From Microbacterium immunditiarum (lineage in GTDB: Bacteria > Actinomycetota > Actinomycetes > Actinomycetales > Microbacteriaceae), in contig NZ_JACCBV010000001.1 of NCBI RefSeq assembly GCF_013409785.1, forward strand, positions 806,001 through 870,000: DNA of 64,000 nucleotides, written 5' to 3'. The notes beneath the pieces were generated by a model. That model worked only from the letters and a program-made list of their open reading frames with translations, was not told the DNA's origin and searched no databases. Position numbers and translations under genes: made by a program. Positions 8,971-17,087 of this stretch are shown here, piece by piece (position 1 is the stretch's first letter; each line of letters begins with the position of its first letter).

Positions 8971-8976
8971 AGTGTA
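8971..8976 (-). promoter_or_regulatory. Leaderless -10 box for the MFS transporter
   Basis: TACACT (minus strand), then exactly six bases, then the ATG at 8964. Confidence 0.55.
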
Positions 8977-9012
8977 AGCGGGCGCGGCGACGGGTTCGCG
9001 CGGATCGGGCGC

Positions 9013-9074
9013 AGGAGATGGTCCGGGCGAAGGACCGATCCCGCCGGACGCGTCCTACCCCCGGACCATCTCCT
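9013..9074. repeat. Nested palindromic element (14-bp perfect arms)
   Basis: AGGAGATGGTCCGG at 9013-9026 is matched by its exact reverse complement at 9061-9074. An inner 5-bp pair (9031-9035 / 9052-9056) nests inside, and a partial copy of the arm (TAGGAC..GTCCGG on the minus strand) adjoins. It sits between two minus-strand genes: it could end the transcript of the amidohydrolase gene or be a dispersed REP-like element. Confidence 0.5.
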
Positions 9075-9111
9075 ACCGCCGGAACTCAGCCGGGGCGGGC
9101 GCACGCGCGCG

Positions 9112-10092
9112 CTACTCGCGGAGGAGCTCCTCCTCGGGCACGACCGTCGCACGCGCGAGCCACGCGGGCACCTCGTCCGCACCGGTCGGCGCGGGCCCCG
9201 GCACGAACGTGAGCACGCCATCGATGCGCTCGGCGCGCGGCCACGGGTCGGTGAGCGTCGCGAGGAGCGGCGCTCCGCGCACGCCGGCCCCGTCGAGCAG
9301 GGCGAGCTCGTCGGCGTTGACGCCGATCGGCTGATCGCCGTTGCCGATGTCGGTCCCGTAGAGCACGCGTCCGCCCGCGGCGGCGAACCGGCCGACGTTG
9401 TCGACCGCCACCCGGCGATCGCCGGCGGCGTGGACGCACAGCGTCGAGATCCAGCACTGCCCGCTCGCGACCGCTGCCGCGATGAGGTCGTCTCCGAGAG
9501 GTTCGCTGAACGGCGCGTGAGCGAGCACGTCGGCACCTGCCGCGATCGCGCGGGCCGCCATGCCCTCGCCCTCGACGTGCGCGACGACGGGAAGCCCGCG
9601 CTCGCGCGCGGCGGAGAGCACGGCCGCGAGCACGTCGTCGTCCAGGACGGGTCCTGCGGTCGAGTTGAGCGAGATCTTGATGACGGATGCCCCGAACTCC
9701 GCCTGCTCGTCGACCGCGGTGCGCGCGCCGCCCGGCGCCCCCGCGAGCGTCGACGTCGAACGCACCTCGCGCGAGATCGCCGCCGGCGCCCACGACCGCC
9801 CGACGGGATACCCGCCCGGCGCGGTGAGGAACGCCCCGGCGTATGCCACACGGGGAATGCCGTCCGCGGCGCGGCGCGCGAGCGCCACCGGGTCGCCGCC
9901 GAGGTCGACGATCCCCGCGATGCCGTGCGCCGCGAGCGGCGCCGGATCGAAGAGGTGCAGGTGGACGTGGTGGTTCACGAGCGGCGGCAGTGCGACGCCC
10001 TGCTCACCCGTGATCGCGCGGCGCGCGGGAGTGGCGTCGGTTCCGAGCAGCGTGCGCAGCGCGAAGGGGTCGAGGTGCAGCATCCGTCTCAC
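9112..10092 (-). CDS. Amidohydrolase-superfamily protein coupled to tryptophan 2,3-dioxygenase
   Basis: 326 residues. A metal-dependent hydrolase: H-x-H in [11 protein letters not shown] (about 39-49), a Lys in SVIKISLN, His in PVVAHVEGE, His in VLAHAPFSE and Asp in LYGTDIGN match the ligand order of the superfamily. The exact substrate is not evident. Translational coupling to kynA (GTGA overlap, 10089-10092) makes a role in tryptophan or kynurenine degradation likely; hydrolysis of N-formylkynurenine is one idea, unproven. An in-frame ATG at 10083 is an alternative start. Confidence 0.75.
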   Translation of the reverse strand: MRRMLHLDPFALRTLLGTDATPARRAITGEQGVALPPLVNHHVHLHLFDPAPLAAHGIAGIVDLGGDPVALARRAADGIPRVAYAGAFLTAPGGYPVGRSWAPAAISREVRSTSTLAGAPGGARTAVDEQAEFGASVIKISLNSTAGPVLDDDVLAAVLSAARERGLPVVAHVEGEGMAARAIAAGADVLAHAPFSEPLGDDLIAAAVASGQCWISTLCVHAAGDRRVAVDNVGRFAAAGGRVLYGTDIGNGDQPIGVNADELALLDGAGVRGAPLLATLTDPWPRAERIDGVLTFVPGPAPTGADEVPAWLARATVVPEEELLRE

Positions 10093-10985
10093 CCCTCGGC
10101 GGGGGAGGGCGCGGGGTCACGCGACGGCTCGCGCAGCTCGGTGCGCACCGCGTACAGCTCGGGGAAGAACGTCAGCTCGAGCGCGCGGCGCAGGAACGGC
10201 ACACCGCTCGACCCGCCCGTGCCGGTCTTGAGGCCGATGATGCGCTCGACCGTCTTGAGGTGGCGGAACCGCCACAGCTGGAAGTCGTCCTCGAGGTCGA
10301 CGAGCTCTTCGCACGTCTCGTACGCCGCCCAGTGCGCCTGCGGATCGTCGTAGATGTCGGCGATCACGGGTACGAGCTCGGGCGTGAAGACCCACGCCTT
10401 CGTGACGTCGCGCTCGAGCACGCTCGCCGGGATCGGGTAGCCCGCGCGTGAGAGCAGCCGCAGGAACTCGTCGTACAGGCTCGGCGCCTCCAGCGCTTCG
10501 CGGACGAGCGCGTGGGCGGCGGGATCCGATTCGAACACCCGCAGCATCGCGGCATTCTTGTTGCCGAGCGTGAACTCGACCGCGCGGTACTGAGCCGATT
10601 GGAACCCGCTCGCGTTGCCGAGAACGCCGCGGAACTGCACGTACTCGGCGGGCGTGAGCGTCGCGAGCACCGACCACTGCTCGGTCAACGTCTTCTGGAT
10701 GTGCTTGACCCGCGCGATCGACTTGAGCGCGGGCGCGAGGTGGTCCTCGCGCAGGAATCGGCACGCGGCTCCGAGCTCATGCAGCACGAGCTTGAGCCAC
10801 AGCTCCGTGGTCTGATGCTGGATGATGAACAGCAGCTCGTCGTGATGCTCGGGCCGGCTGAGCGGATGCTGCGCCGACAGCAGCGTGTCGAGCTCGAGGT
10901 AGCCCCCGTAGCTCATGCGGTCGGTGAAGTCGGTGACGACCGACCCTTCGATCGCCCGGGTGTTGCGTTCGACCCCATCGCTCAC
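10089..10985 (-). CDS. kynA: Tryptophan 2,3-dioxygenase
   Basis: Heme dioxygenase that opens the indole ring of L-tryptophan to N-formylkynurenine, first step of the kynurenine pathway. 298 residues. Conserved segments: [13 protein letters not shown] (about 24-36), [19 protein letters not shown] (about 47-65, substrate and heme contacts), [10 protein letters not shown] (about 126-135) and [14 protein letters not shown] with the heme-ligand His. The GTG at 10985 lies six bases after TAGGCT with no Shine-Dalgarno. No kynureninase gene is in the window; the partner gene is an amidohydrolase. Confidence 0.93.
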   Translation of the reverse strand: MSDGVERNTRAIEGSVVTDFTDRMSYGGYLELDTLLSAQHPLSRPEHHDELLFIIQHQTTELWLKLVLHELGAACRFLREDHLAPALKSIARVKHIQKTLTEQWSVLATLTPAEYVQFRGVLGNASGFQSAQYRAVEFTLGNKNAAMLRVFESDPAAHALVREALEAPSLYDEFLRLLSRAGYPIPASVLERDVTKAWVFTPELVPVIADIYDDPQAHWAAYETCEELVDLEDDFQLWRFRHLKTVERIIGLKTGTGGSSGVPFLRRALELTFFPELYAVRTELREPSRDPAPSPAEG

Positions 10986-10991
10986 AGAGTC

Positions 10992-10997
10992 AGCCTA
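10992..10997 (-). promoter_or_regulatory. Leaderless -10 box for kynA
   Basis: TAGGCT on the minus strand followed by six bases and GTG, the same arrangement and hexamer as at mdh. Confidence 0.55.
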
Positions 10998-11006
10998 TGT
11001 GGGCGG

Positions 11007-11046
11007 GGTCGTTTCGTCTCGGGCCTGCGGCCCTCGCGCAACGACC
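11007..11046. repeat. Nested inverted repeat upstream of kynA
   Basis: Outer arms GGTCGTT (11007-11013) and AACGACC (11040-11046) enclose GGGCC-TGC-GGCCC (11021-11033) and a TTTCGTCTCG tract. It follows the glutaredoxin gene stop and could terminate that transcript. It resembles the segment absorbed into the GMC gene. Confidence 0.4.
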
Positions 11047-11055
11047 GGGGTCGGG

Positions 11056-11319
11056 TCAGATGAGCGAAAGCTCGCGCAGCTTCGCCTCGACGTCGCTGTT
11101 CGACGGCTCGACGTGGTGCGACGCGTCGGGGTATACGACGACGGGGATGTTCGTGCGGCCCGAGATCTCGCGAGCGACGTCGGCGGCGGCCGGCTCGGCC
11201 ACGAGGTCGATGTACGTGTAGTCGATGCCGAGCTCGTCGAGCTGCTTCTTGGTGCGAACGCAGTCGCGGCACCAATCGGCACCGAACATCGTGATGGTGG
11301 ACGAGGCGGGGGAAGTCAT
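11056..11319 (-). CDS. Glutaredoxin / mycoredoxin-like small thiol-disulfide oxidoreductase
   Basis: 87 residues with a thioredoxin fold: TITMFGADWCRDCVRTKKQL holds the W-C-R-D-C active site near residues 15-19, followed by NIPVVV (cis-Pro loop, about 60) and a C-terminal helix. Such proteins reduce protein or mycothiol mixed disulfides in actinobacteria. A longer in-frame start exists at 11394, but the ATG at 11319 gives the usual length and begins just before the first beta strand. Confidence 0.85.
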   Translation of the reverse strand: MTSPASSTITMFGADWCRDCVRTKKQLDELGIDYTYIDLVAEPAAADVAREISGRTNIPVVVYPDASHHVEPSNSDVEAKLRELSLI

Positions 11320-11432
11320 GCATCCATTCTCCCGGATGCATCCTGAGGGTCGCCCGGACGTCTCTCCCGCTCGATGAGAGGGCCGCCGCGGCATCCGTGG
11401 ACACCACGACGGCCCGGTCGCTCAGCCGGCGA

Positions 11433-12866
11433 TCACCACACCGTCGGCTTCGGAGGCTGGGAGACCCACACGTCGAAGAAGCTCGCGAGGTCCTGCCCTG
11501 AGATCTCCTCGGCGAGGGCGATGAAGTCGGCGGTCGTCGCGGTGCCTCCGCCGAAGCGGGCGACCCACTCCTGAGCGATGCCGAAGAACGCGGTGTCGCC
11601 GACCTTCACGCGCAGCGCGTGAAGCGTCGCGGCGCCGCGGTCGTACACGGGCGTGCCGAAGAGGCCGAGCGGACCCGGGTCGGCCACGACGGTGTTCCAG
11701 GTCGAGGACGTCGCCGGGCGGTTCATGACCGCCTGGAAGCGTGCCTGCGCCGTCGACACACCCCGTTCCTCGAGCCAGATCCACGCCGAGTAGGTTGCCC
11801 AGCCCTCGTTGAGCCAGATGTCGGCCCACCGTCCGGGACTCACGTGGTTCCCCATCCATTGGTGCGCGAGCTCGTGCGCGACCGTGCTCTCGCCGGCGCT
11901 GCCCGAGAAGAACGAGCGGGTCTGCGTCTCGAGCGCGTAGCCCACCGAGTCGTTGTCGACGATCGCGCCGTACGACACGAACGGGTACGGCCCGTAGCGC
12001 TCCTCGAAGAACGAGATCATGTCGCTCGTGCGCGCGAGCGCGGCGACCTGGTTCGCGCTTCGCGTGCTGTCGATCGCGTCGATGATCGGCGTGCCGTTGG
12101 CGGCCGTGTACTGCTCGAGGCGGAAGTCGCCGACCGTCGCCGTCGCGAGGTAGGCGGCCATCGGGTCGGGTGCGTCCCACGTCCACGTCGTCTTGCCGTC
12201 GGCCGTCTCAGACCCGACGAGGAGGCCGTTCGCGACCGCGGTCCTGCCCGCGGGCACTGTGATCCCGAACGAGTACGTCGCCTTGTCGGTGGGGTGGTCG
12301 CTCACGGGGAACCACGTCGACGAGCCATCCGGCTCGCTCACGACCATCGCACCATCCCGCGTCGTGACCCAGCCGTAGAGCGCGCCCTCGATGTCGGTGG
12401 GACGCGTCGTGGTGCCGCCGTACGCGACGGTGACGGTGGTCGACTGCCCCGTCTTGAGCTTCGGCCGGGGCGTGATGATCAGCTCGTCACCGGTCTGCGT
12501 GAACGACATGCTCTTGCTGCCCACGACGACCGACGACGCCGTCAGGCCGCGCAGGTCGAGGTTGAACCGGTCGAGGTCCTGCGTCGCCACGAGCTCGATC
12601 GTCGCGACGCCCGACAGCTGCCCCTCGAGCGGAGCGGGGGCGGGCGCCGGCGGCGTGTAGTCGAGGTCGAGGTCGTAGTGAAGCACGTCGATCCCGCCGT
12701 TGCCCGCGAGCGGGAAGTACGGGTCACCCGCTCCGTCGGCTCCGGCGCCGTAGCGCGGCTCACCCGGTCGGCCGGGTGCCGCGGAGGCCGCGGTCGAGCC
12801 GACGAGGGCCGCGGCGGCCACGATGCCACCGATCACGAGAGCACTGCGATACATCCGTCTGGACAC
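11433..12866 (-). CDS. Secreted M1-family zinc aminopeptidase
   Basis: 477 residues with a Sec signal peptide (basic start, hydrophobic core about 8-25, cleavage near TAASAA). Zinc site HELAHQWMG (His331, Glu332, His335) and distal Glu354 in WLNEGWATY form the classic HExxH-18-E. The upstream YALETQTR segment stands in for the GAMEN exopeptidase motif, as in other actinobacterial members. Probably cleaves extracellular peptides. The GTG at 12866 is preceded by AGGAGG with good spacing. A 113-bp gap to the glutaredoxin gene shows only a weak imperfect hairpin. Confidence 0.92.
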   Translation of the reverse strand: MSRRMYRSALVIGGIVAAAALVGSTAASAAPGRPGEPRYGAGADGAGDPYFPLAGNGGIDVLHYDLDLDYTPPAPAPAPLEGQLSGVATIELVATQDLDRFNLDLRGLTASSVVVGSKSMSFTQTGDELIITPRPKLKTGQSTTVTVAYGGTTTRPTDIEGALYGWVTTRDGAMVVSEPDGSSTWFPVSDHPTDKATYSFGITVPAGRTAVANGLLVGSETADGKTTWTWDAPDPMAAYLATATVGDFRLEQYTAANGTPIIDAIDSTRSANQVAALARTSDMISFFEERYGPYPFVSYGAIVDNDSVGYALETQTRSFFSGSAGESTVAHELAHQWMGNHVSPGRWADIWLNEGWATYSAWIWLEERGVSTAQARFQAVMNRPATSSTWNTVVADPGPLGLFGTPVYDRGAATLHALRVKVGDTAFFGIAQEWVARFGGGTATTADFIALAEEISGQDLASFFDVWVSQPPKPTVW

Positions 12867-12903
12867 GTCATCCTCCTGACACCCTCGGGGTTCGAGGTGA
12901 CGC

Positions 12904-12909
12904 TAGACT
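12904..12909 (+). promoter_or_regulatory. Candidate -10 box at the left end of the polysaccharide locus
   Basis: TAGACT in the divergent gap between the M1 peptidase and the GT2-GtrA gene. No convincing -35; leader length depends on which start codon is used. Confidence 0.35.
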
Positions 12910-12983
12910 GCCCGCGTTTCGTGTGCGTGACAACGGCATGACGGATGCCCCCGGGCTTCGCCGCCCGCCGGTCGCGTGCGACG

Positions 12984-14141
12984 ATGGGTGCCACTGTGCA
13001 GCTCTCGGTCATCGTCCCCACCTACAACGAGGCTCCCAACGTCGAGGAGCTCGTCCGCCGTGTCACGAAGGCGATCGAGGGGATCGACGCCGAGATCGTG
13101 TTCGTCGACGACAGCACGGATGACACCCCCGACGTCGTCCGGAGGGTGGCGGCATCCGCCGCGATCCCCATCCGTCTGATCCACCGCGAGGCGCGCACCG
13201 GCGGCCTCGGGGGAGCGGTGCTCGCGGGGTTCGCGGCCGCCGGATCGGACGCGTGCCTCGTGATCGACGGCGACCTGCAGCATCCGCCCGAGACCATCCC
13301 GGCGCTCTACGAGCGGTTCGCGCGCGGAGACGTCGACGTCGTCATCGCGTCGCGGTATGCCGGCGGCGGCACATCCCACGGTCTCGCCGATCGCACGCGC
13401 GTCCTCGTGTCCAAGACCTCGACCGCGCTCACGCGCTCGATGTTCCCGATCAAGCTGCGCGACGTGTCCGACCCGATGACGGGCTTCTTCCTCATCGACC
13501 GGCGCAGCGTCGACCAGGCGATCCTGCGGCCGCGCGGCTTCAAGATCCTCCTCGAGATCCTCGCGCGCCGCTCGATGCGCGTCGCCGAGGTGCCGTTCGA
13601 CTTCGCCGGACGCCACGCGGGAGAGTCGAAGGCGTCGATCCGGCAGGGCCTGCATTTCCTCTCGCAGCTCACGGCGCTGCGCTTCGGCAAGATGTCGCTC
13701 TTCGCCGTGATCGGCGGGGTGGGCGCGATCGCGAACGTCGCGATCGTATGGGGGCTCACGCAGGTCGGCGTCGGCTACATCATCGCGGCGATCATCGCGG
13801 CCGAGGCGACGATCATCGGCAACTTCCTCCTGCAGGAGCGCTTCGTCTTCCACGACATGCGCGAGTCGGCCTCCGCGTGGTGGCTGCGCTTCGCGAAGTC
13901 GTTCAGCTTCAACAACGCCGAGGCCCTCGTGCGGATCCCCGTCATCGCGCTCATGGTCGAATCGGGGCACTTCTCCGCGGTCGTCGCGACCGCGATCACG
14001 CTGGTGGTCGCGTTCATCGTGCGATTCGTGTTCCACTCGCTCGTGGTCTACGCACCCCGCAAGCCCGGCGCGGCGCCCAGCCGCGCGCGCCAGTTCGTCG
14101 AAGAGCTCGACGCGCAGGCGATGTCACCCGGCGAGCTGTGA
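12984..14141 (+). CDS. GT2 dolichol-phosphate-mannose-synthase-like transferase fused to a GtrA membrane domain
   Basis: 385 residues from the ATG at 12984; an ATG at 12945 and a GTG at 12993 are alternatives. The N-terminal GT2 domain (about 5-225) starts LSVIVPTYNEAPNVEEL, with VFVDDSTDDT and the metal-binding DGDLQHPP. The C-terminal part (about 240-360) is a four-helix GtrA-like membrane domain beginning around FGKMSLFAVIGG. Such fusions load a sugar onto polyprenyl phosphate on the inner face of the membrane, for transfer on the outer face. First gene of the polysaccharide locus on the plus strand. Confidence 0.87.
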   Translation: MGATVQLSVIVPTYNEAPNVEELVRRVTKAIEGIDAEIVFVDDSTDDTPDVVRRVAASAAIPIRLIHREARTGGLGGAVLAGFAAAGSDACLVIDGDLQHPPETIPALYERFARGDVDVVIASRYAGGGTSHGLADRTRVLVSKTSTALTRSMFPIKLRDVSDPMTGFFLIDRRSVDQAILRPRGFKILLEILARRSMRVAEVPFDFAGRHAGESKASIRQGLHFLSQLTALRFGKMSLFAVIGGVGAIANVAIVWGLTQVGVGYIIAAIIAAEATIIGNFLLQERFVFHDMRESASAWWLRFAKSFSFNNAEALVRIPVIALMVESGHFSAVVATAITLVVAFIVRFVFHSLVVYAPRKPGAAPSRARQFVEELDAQAMSPGEL

Positions 14142-14180
14142 CCCGCCGCGACGCCCGTGGCGCGGACCGGCCGACGGGAG

Positions 14181-14186
14181 CACACT
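14181..14186 (+). promoter_or_regulatory. Leaderless -10 box for the 14193 membrane protein gene
   Basis: CACACT, six bases, ATG at 14193. One mismatch to TANNNT. It helps choose this ATG over an upstream in-frame start at 14157. Confidence 0.4.
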
Positions 14187-14192
14187 GAGCGC

Positions 14193-14822
14193 ATGGCCGA
14201 GTCCGAAGTGGCCTCCGAACAGCGTCGCCGGTCGACGGGCGTCGTCGACCTGCTCCTCACGACCGGCGGCCTCGCGGTCGTCGGCGCCGTGATCGGGATC
14301 ACGTGGGCCGCCGCGCTCCGCGCCTACATGGTGGGGCTCGCCGGCTCCGCGACCGTGTTCAGCTGGTGGGGCACGTTCGGTGCCATCCTCACTCCCGGGG
14401 CGATCTCGGGCGCCTTGCTCGCCGTCGCGTGGCGCCGCAGCGCGATGGGCCGTGCCTCCGCGTGGTTCGCGTTCGCGCCCGCGCCGCTCGCGGTCGCGAC
14501 GTTCCTCGAACCGGGCGCTCTCTGGACGCTGCTGACGACGGGACTCGGCGGCGGCGCGATCGGCGTGGTCGCGACCGGCCTGCTCGGCGGCTTCGCGGCC
14601 GGGCAGCGCGGACCCGTGTGGGTCAGGGCGCTGTCCGGCGCGGTGTGGGCGGCGATGGTGGTCGGCTTCGCGCTGACACCCGCGCTGGTCGCAGGCCTGC
14701 CGCCGACCGACCCGCGCGGAGCGTGGCTCATCGTGCTCGCCGTGGGGCTGATGTTCGTGCTCTCGGTCGCGTGCATCGCGCCGTTCCGGAGCACAGGGGC
14801 GGATGCCGCGGCATCCGCCTGA
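14193..14822 (+). CDS. Membrane protein of unknown function (about six helices)
   Basis: 209 residues. I do not recognise a family. Hydrophobic segments lie near residues 18-40, 57-77, 88-104, 112-134, 142-166 and 178-198. The N-terminus is charged and the C-terminus Ala-rich. There are no catalytic motifs. It is too short and has too few helices for a Wzx flippase or Wzy polymerase. Its position between two glycosyltransferase genes suggests an envelope role but shows nothing specific. Confidence 0.7.
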   Translation: MAESEVASEQRRRSTGVVDLLLTTGGLAVVGAVIGITWAAALRAYMVGLAGSATVFSWWGTFGAILTPGAISGALLAVAWRRSAMGRASAWFAFAPAPLAVATFLEPGALWTLLTTGLGGGAIGVVATGLLGGFAAGQRGPVWVRALSGAVWAAMVVGFALTPALVAGLPPTDPRGAWLIVLAVGLMFVLSVACIAPFRSTGADAAASA

Positions 14823-14841
14823 TCCGGCCGCGCCCGCGCGA

Positions 14842-14847
14842 TATGAT
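14842..14847 (+). promoter_or_regulatory. Candidate -10 box before the 14944 glycosyltransferase
   Basis: TATGAT in the gap after the membrane protein gene. It gives a leader of about 90 nt that contains a CATGGGGA copy of the EPS leader motif (14923-14930). Confidence 0.4.
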
Positions 14848-14943
14848 TCACGACATCGGCGCCCTCGCGGTGCCGGACGACTTCGCCGGGGGGCGGAGAC
14901 GGCGACGGCTCTCGTCGCGTGACATGGGGACCGGGGACTTCCG

Positions 14944-16122
14944 ATGGCTGTCGATGCGACATCTGCGCACACCGCCGGTGCTTCCCCCGACCAGAGCCCG
15001 CTCGAGGGCGTGGCACTCGCGCACGACTACGTGACCCAGCGCGGCGGCGCCGAGCGCGTGGCGCTGTCGATGAGCCGCGCGTTCGCCGGGGCGCCGCTCT
15101 ACACGACGCTCTACCACCCCGAGGGCACGTTCCCCGAGTTCGCGGACGTCGACGTGCGGCCGATGCCGATCAACAGGTGGGGCGTGCTGCGGCGCAATCA
15201 CCGGCTCGCGCTCCCGTTCCTCGCGCGCGCGGTCTCGGCGCAGCACGTCGAGGCCGATGTGCTGCTCGCGAGCTCGAGCGGCTGGGCGCACGGCATCTCG
15301 ACGTCGGGCCGCAAGGTCGTGTACTGCCATGCGCCCGCCCGGTGGCTCTATCAGGCGGACCGCTACGCCGGCACCGGGGCGGCCTCTCGCGGGCTGCGCT
15401 CGCGCGCGGTCAAGACGGCGACCGACGTCTTCGGTCCGTCGCTGCGGGCGTGGGACCAGAGGGCCGCGCACACGGCGGACCGCTATCTCGTGAACTCGAC
15501 GGTGATCCAGCGCGCCGTCTCGCAGGTCTACGGCATCGACGCGGAGGTGCTTCCCCCGCCTCCGGCCGTGCTGTCGAGCGACGGCGGGTCGCAGCCGGTC
15601 GACGGGGTCGCCCGCCCGTTCGTCCTGTGCGTCGCCCGGCTCCTGCCGTACAAGAACGTCGACCTCGTGATCGAAGCCGTCGCGCGGATCCCCGGGCTCG
15701 ACCTCGTGATCGTCGGCGACGGTCCCGAGCGCAGGCGCCTCGAAGCGCTCGCGCAGCGCGTCGGGTCGACGACACTCGCGGGGCGGGTCACCGACGAGCA
15801 GCTGCGGTGGCTGTACGCCAACGCGGAAGGGCTCGTCGCGGCGTCGTACGAGGACTTCGGACTGTCCCCGCTCGAGGCCGCGGCGTTCGGGCGCCCGACC
15901 GCCGCCCTGCGCGACGGCGGCTACCTCGACACCGTCGACCCCGGTCGCACGGGCGTCTTCTTCGACGCGCCGGTGGTCGACGACATCGCGGGCGCGGTGG
16001 AGGAGCTGACGCGCACGGAGTGGCGCGCGCACGACATCCGCTCCCACGCGGACGCGTTCTCCGAGGCGCGGTTCGTCGCGCGCCTCCGCCGGATCGTCGA
16101 GGAGGAGCTCCATCACCGGTGA
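14944..16122 (+). CDS. GT4-family glycosyltransferase
   Basis: 392 residues with the two-Rossmann GT-B layout. N-terminal ALAHDYVTQRGGAERVAL (about 24-41) is the acceptor-side start of WbaZ-like mannosyltransferases. C-terminal half has FVLCVARLLPYKNVDLVIEA (about 222-241) and the donor-binding EDFGLSPLEAAAFGRP (about 303-318, the E-x7-E motif). Predicted to add mannose or a related sugar to the lipid-linked chain in the cytoplasm. The downstream PAP2 gene begins 22 bp after the stop. Confidence 0.86.
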   Translation: MAVDATSAHTAGASPDQSPLEGVALAHDYVTQRGGAERVALSMSRAFAGAPLYTTLYHPEGTFPEFADVDVRPMPINRWGVLRRNHRLALPFLARAVSAQHVEADVLLASSSGWAHGISTSGRKVVYCHAPARWLYQADRYAGTGAASRGLRSRAVKTATDVFGPSLRAWDQRAAHTADRYLVNSTVIQRAVSQVYGIDAEVLPPPPAVLSSDGGSQPVDGVARPFVLCVARLLPYKNVDLVIEAVARIPGLDLVIVGDGPERRRLEALAQRVGSTTLAGRVTDEQLRWLYANAEGLVAASYEDFGLSPLEAAAFGRPTAALRDGGYLDTVDPGRTGVFFDAPVVDDIAGAVEELTRTEWRAHDIRSHADAFSEARFVARLRRIVEEELHHR

Positions 16123-16144
16123 CCGCAGGCCGTTCACGACGGCC

Positions 16145-16957
16145 GTGAGGGAGCTGTCCACGCCGGCGGCTTTCGCGGTGATGTTCGGCTCGGCGTTCGC
16201 CCTCCTCGCGGTCCTCGCCCTGTCGACCCAGGACGGCCAGCGCTTCGACGCGGCGACCCTCGGGGCGTTCGATGCGCTCCGCGCCGACGGATTCCTGCGC
16301 GCGTACGCCGTGCGCGACTGGCTCGCCGGCGCCCTGCTCGTGGTCGCGGCGGTCGCCGGCGTCGAGGCGCTCGTGCGGCGCGCGTGGCGGGCGGTCGCGG
16401 CATCCGTCGTGCTCGTCGGCCTCGTGCTCGTCGCGAGCTTCGCGTTCAAGGCCGGCTGGCTGCTCGAGCGCGCCGACCTGGGCGACTTCGCGTACGCGTA
16501 CAACACGTTCCCGAGCGGGCACGCCGCCGCCGCGCTTGCCGCGGTCGTCGCCGTCGCGTGGCTGAATCCGCGATGGCTCAACGGCGCGGTGCTCGTCGTG
16601 CTCGCGGTCGTGTGCGGGGCGGTCGCGGTCGCGTCCCTGCTGTCGTTCGCGCATCGCCTGTCGGACGTGCTCGGGGGCGTCCTGCTCACCGGCGCCATCG
16701 CGTTCGCGATCACCGCGGTCGTGGCTCCGTGGCCGCGGCGCCGCCCCGACCGCTGGGTGTACGGCGCGCTCGCCGCGTGCGCCGCCGGGGGCACCGTCGT
16801 CGGGGTCGCGATGCTCGGGGCGGGCGTGCCCGTCGACCTCGTCGTCGCGGCGGGGTTCGCGGGGTGCGCGGCCGCGATCGCCGTGGTGGTGCGGATGCAG
16901 CATCCGATGTCGCGCGAGCGCCAGGCCGTTTCCCGGGCGTCCTCACGGGTCATCTGA
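16145..16957 (+). CDS. PAP2-family membrane phosphatase
   Basis: 270 residues, about eight membrane segments. The phosphatase signature is seen as a basic K-x6-R segment (KAGWLLER), FPSGHAAAA with the SGH core, and SFAHRLSDVLGG with the catalytic His and Asp. These enzymes dephosphorylate undecaprenyl pyrophosphate or related lipids on the outer face, recycling the polyprenyl carrier. That fits an EPS locus using lipid-linked intermediates. The GTG at 16145 has no visible Shine-Dalgarno and may rely on coupling to the upstream glycosyltransferase. Confidence 0.85.
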   Translation: MRELSTPAAFAVMFGSAFALLAVLALSTQDGQRFDAATLGAFDALRADGFLRAYAVRDWLAGALLVVAAVAGVEALVRRAWRAVAASVVLVGLVLVASFAFKAGWLLERADLGDFAYAYNTFPSGHAAAALAAVVAVAWLNPRWLNGAVLVVLAVVCGAVAVASLLSFAHRLSDVLGGVLLTGAIAFAITAVVAPWPRRRPDRWVYGALAACAAGGTVVGVAMLGAGVPVDLVVAAGFAGCAAAIAVVVRMQHPMSRERQAVSRASSRVI

Positions 16958-17017
16958 AGGTCGGCGTGGGGGCGTCGCCGTGTAGCCTGTACGTGGTTGC
17001 TGGTGCACCGGTTCCAG

Positions 17018-17050
17018 GGCGGATTCCGTCAGGGGCAAGTATGATCCGCC
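17018..17050 (+). promoter_or_regulatory. Hairpin in the leader of the BY-kinase gene
   Basis: Perfect 7-bp arms GGCGGAT (17018-17024) and ATCCGCC (17044-17050) lie in the 130-bp gap before the tyrosine kinase gene. A TAGCCT box (16983-16988) upstream may be its -10. The hairpin would be in the 5' leader about 38 nt before the start codon. Confidence 0.35.
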
Positions 17051-17087
17051 AGGGCGGCGGGCTTGGGATCAGCGGTTCGTCGGCGGG

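Noticed and set aside
14193..14822. Considered as the missing Wzx flippase
   Set aside because: Only about six helices in 209 residues and no MATE/MVF-like pattern.
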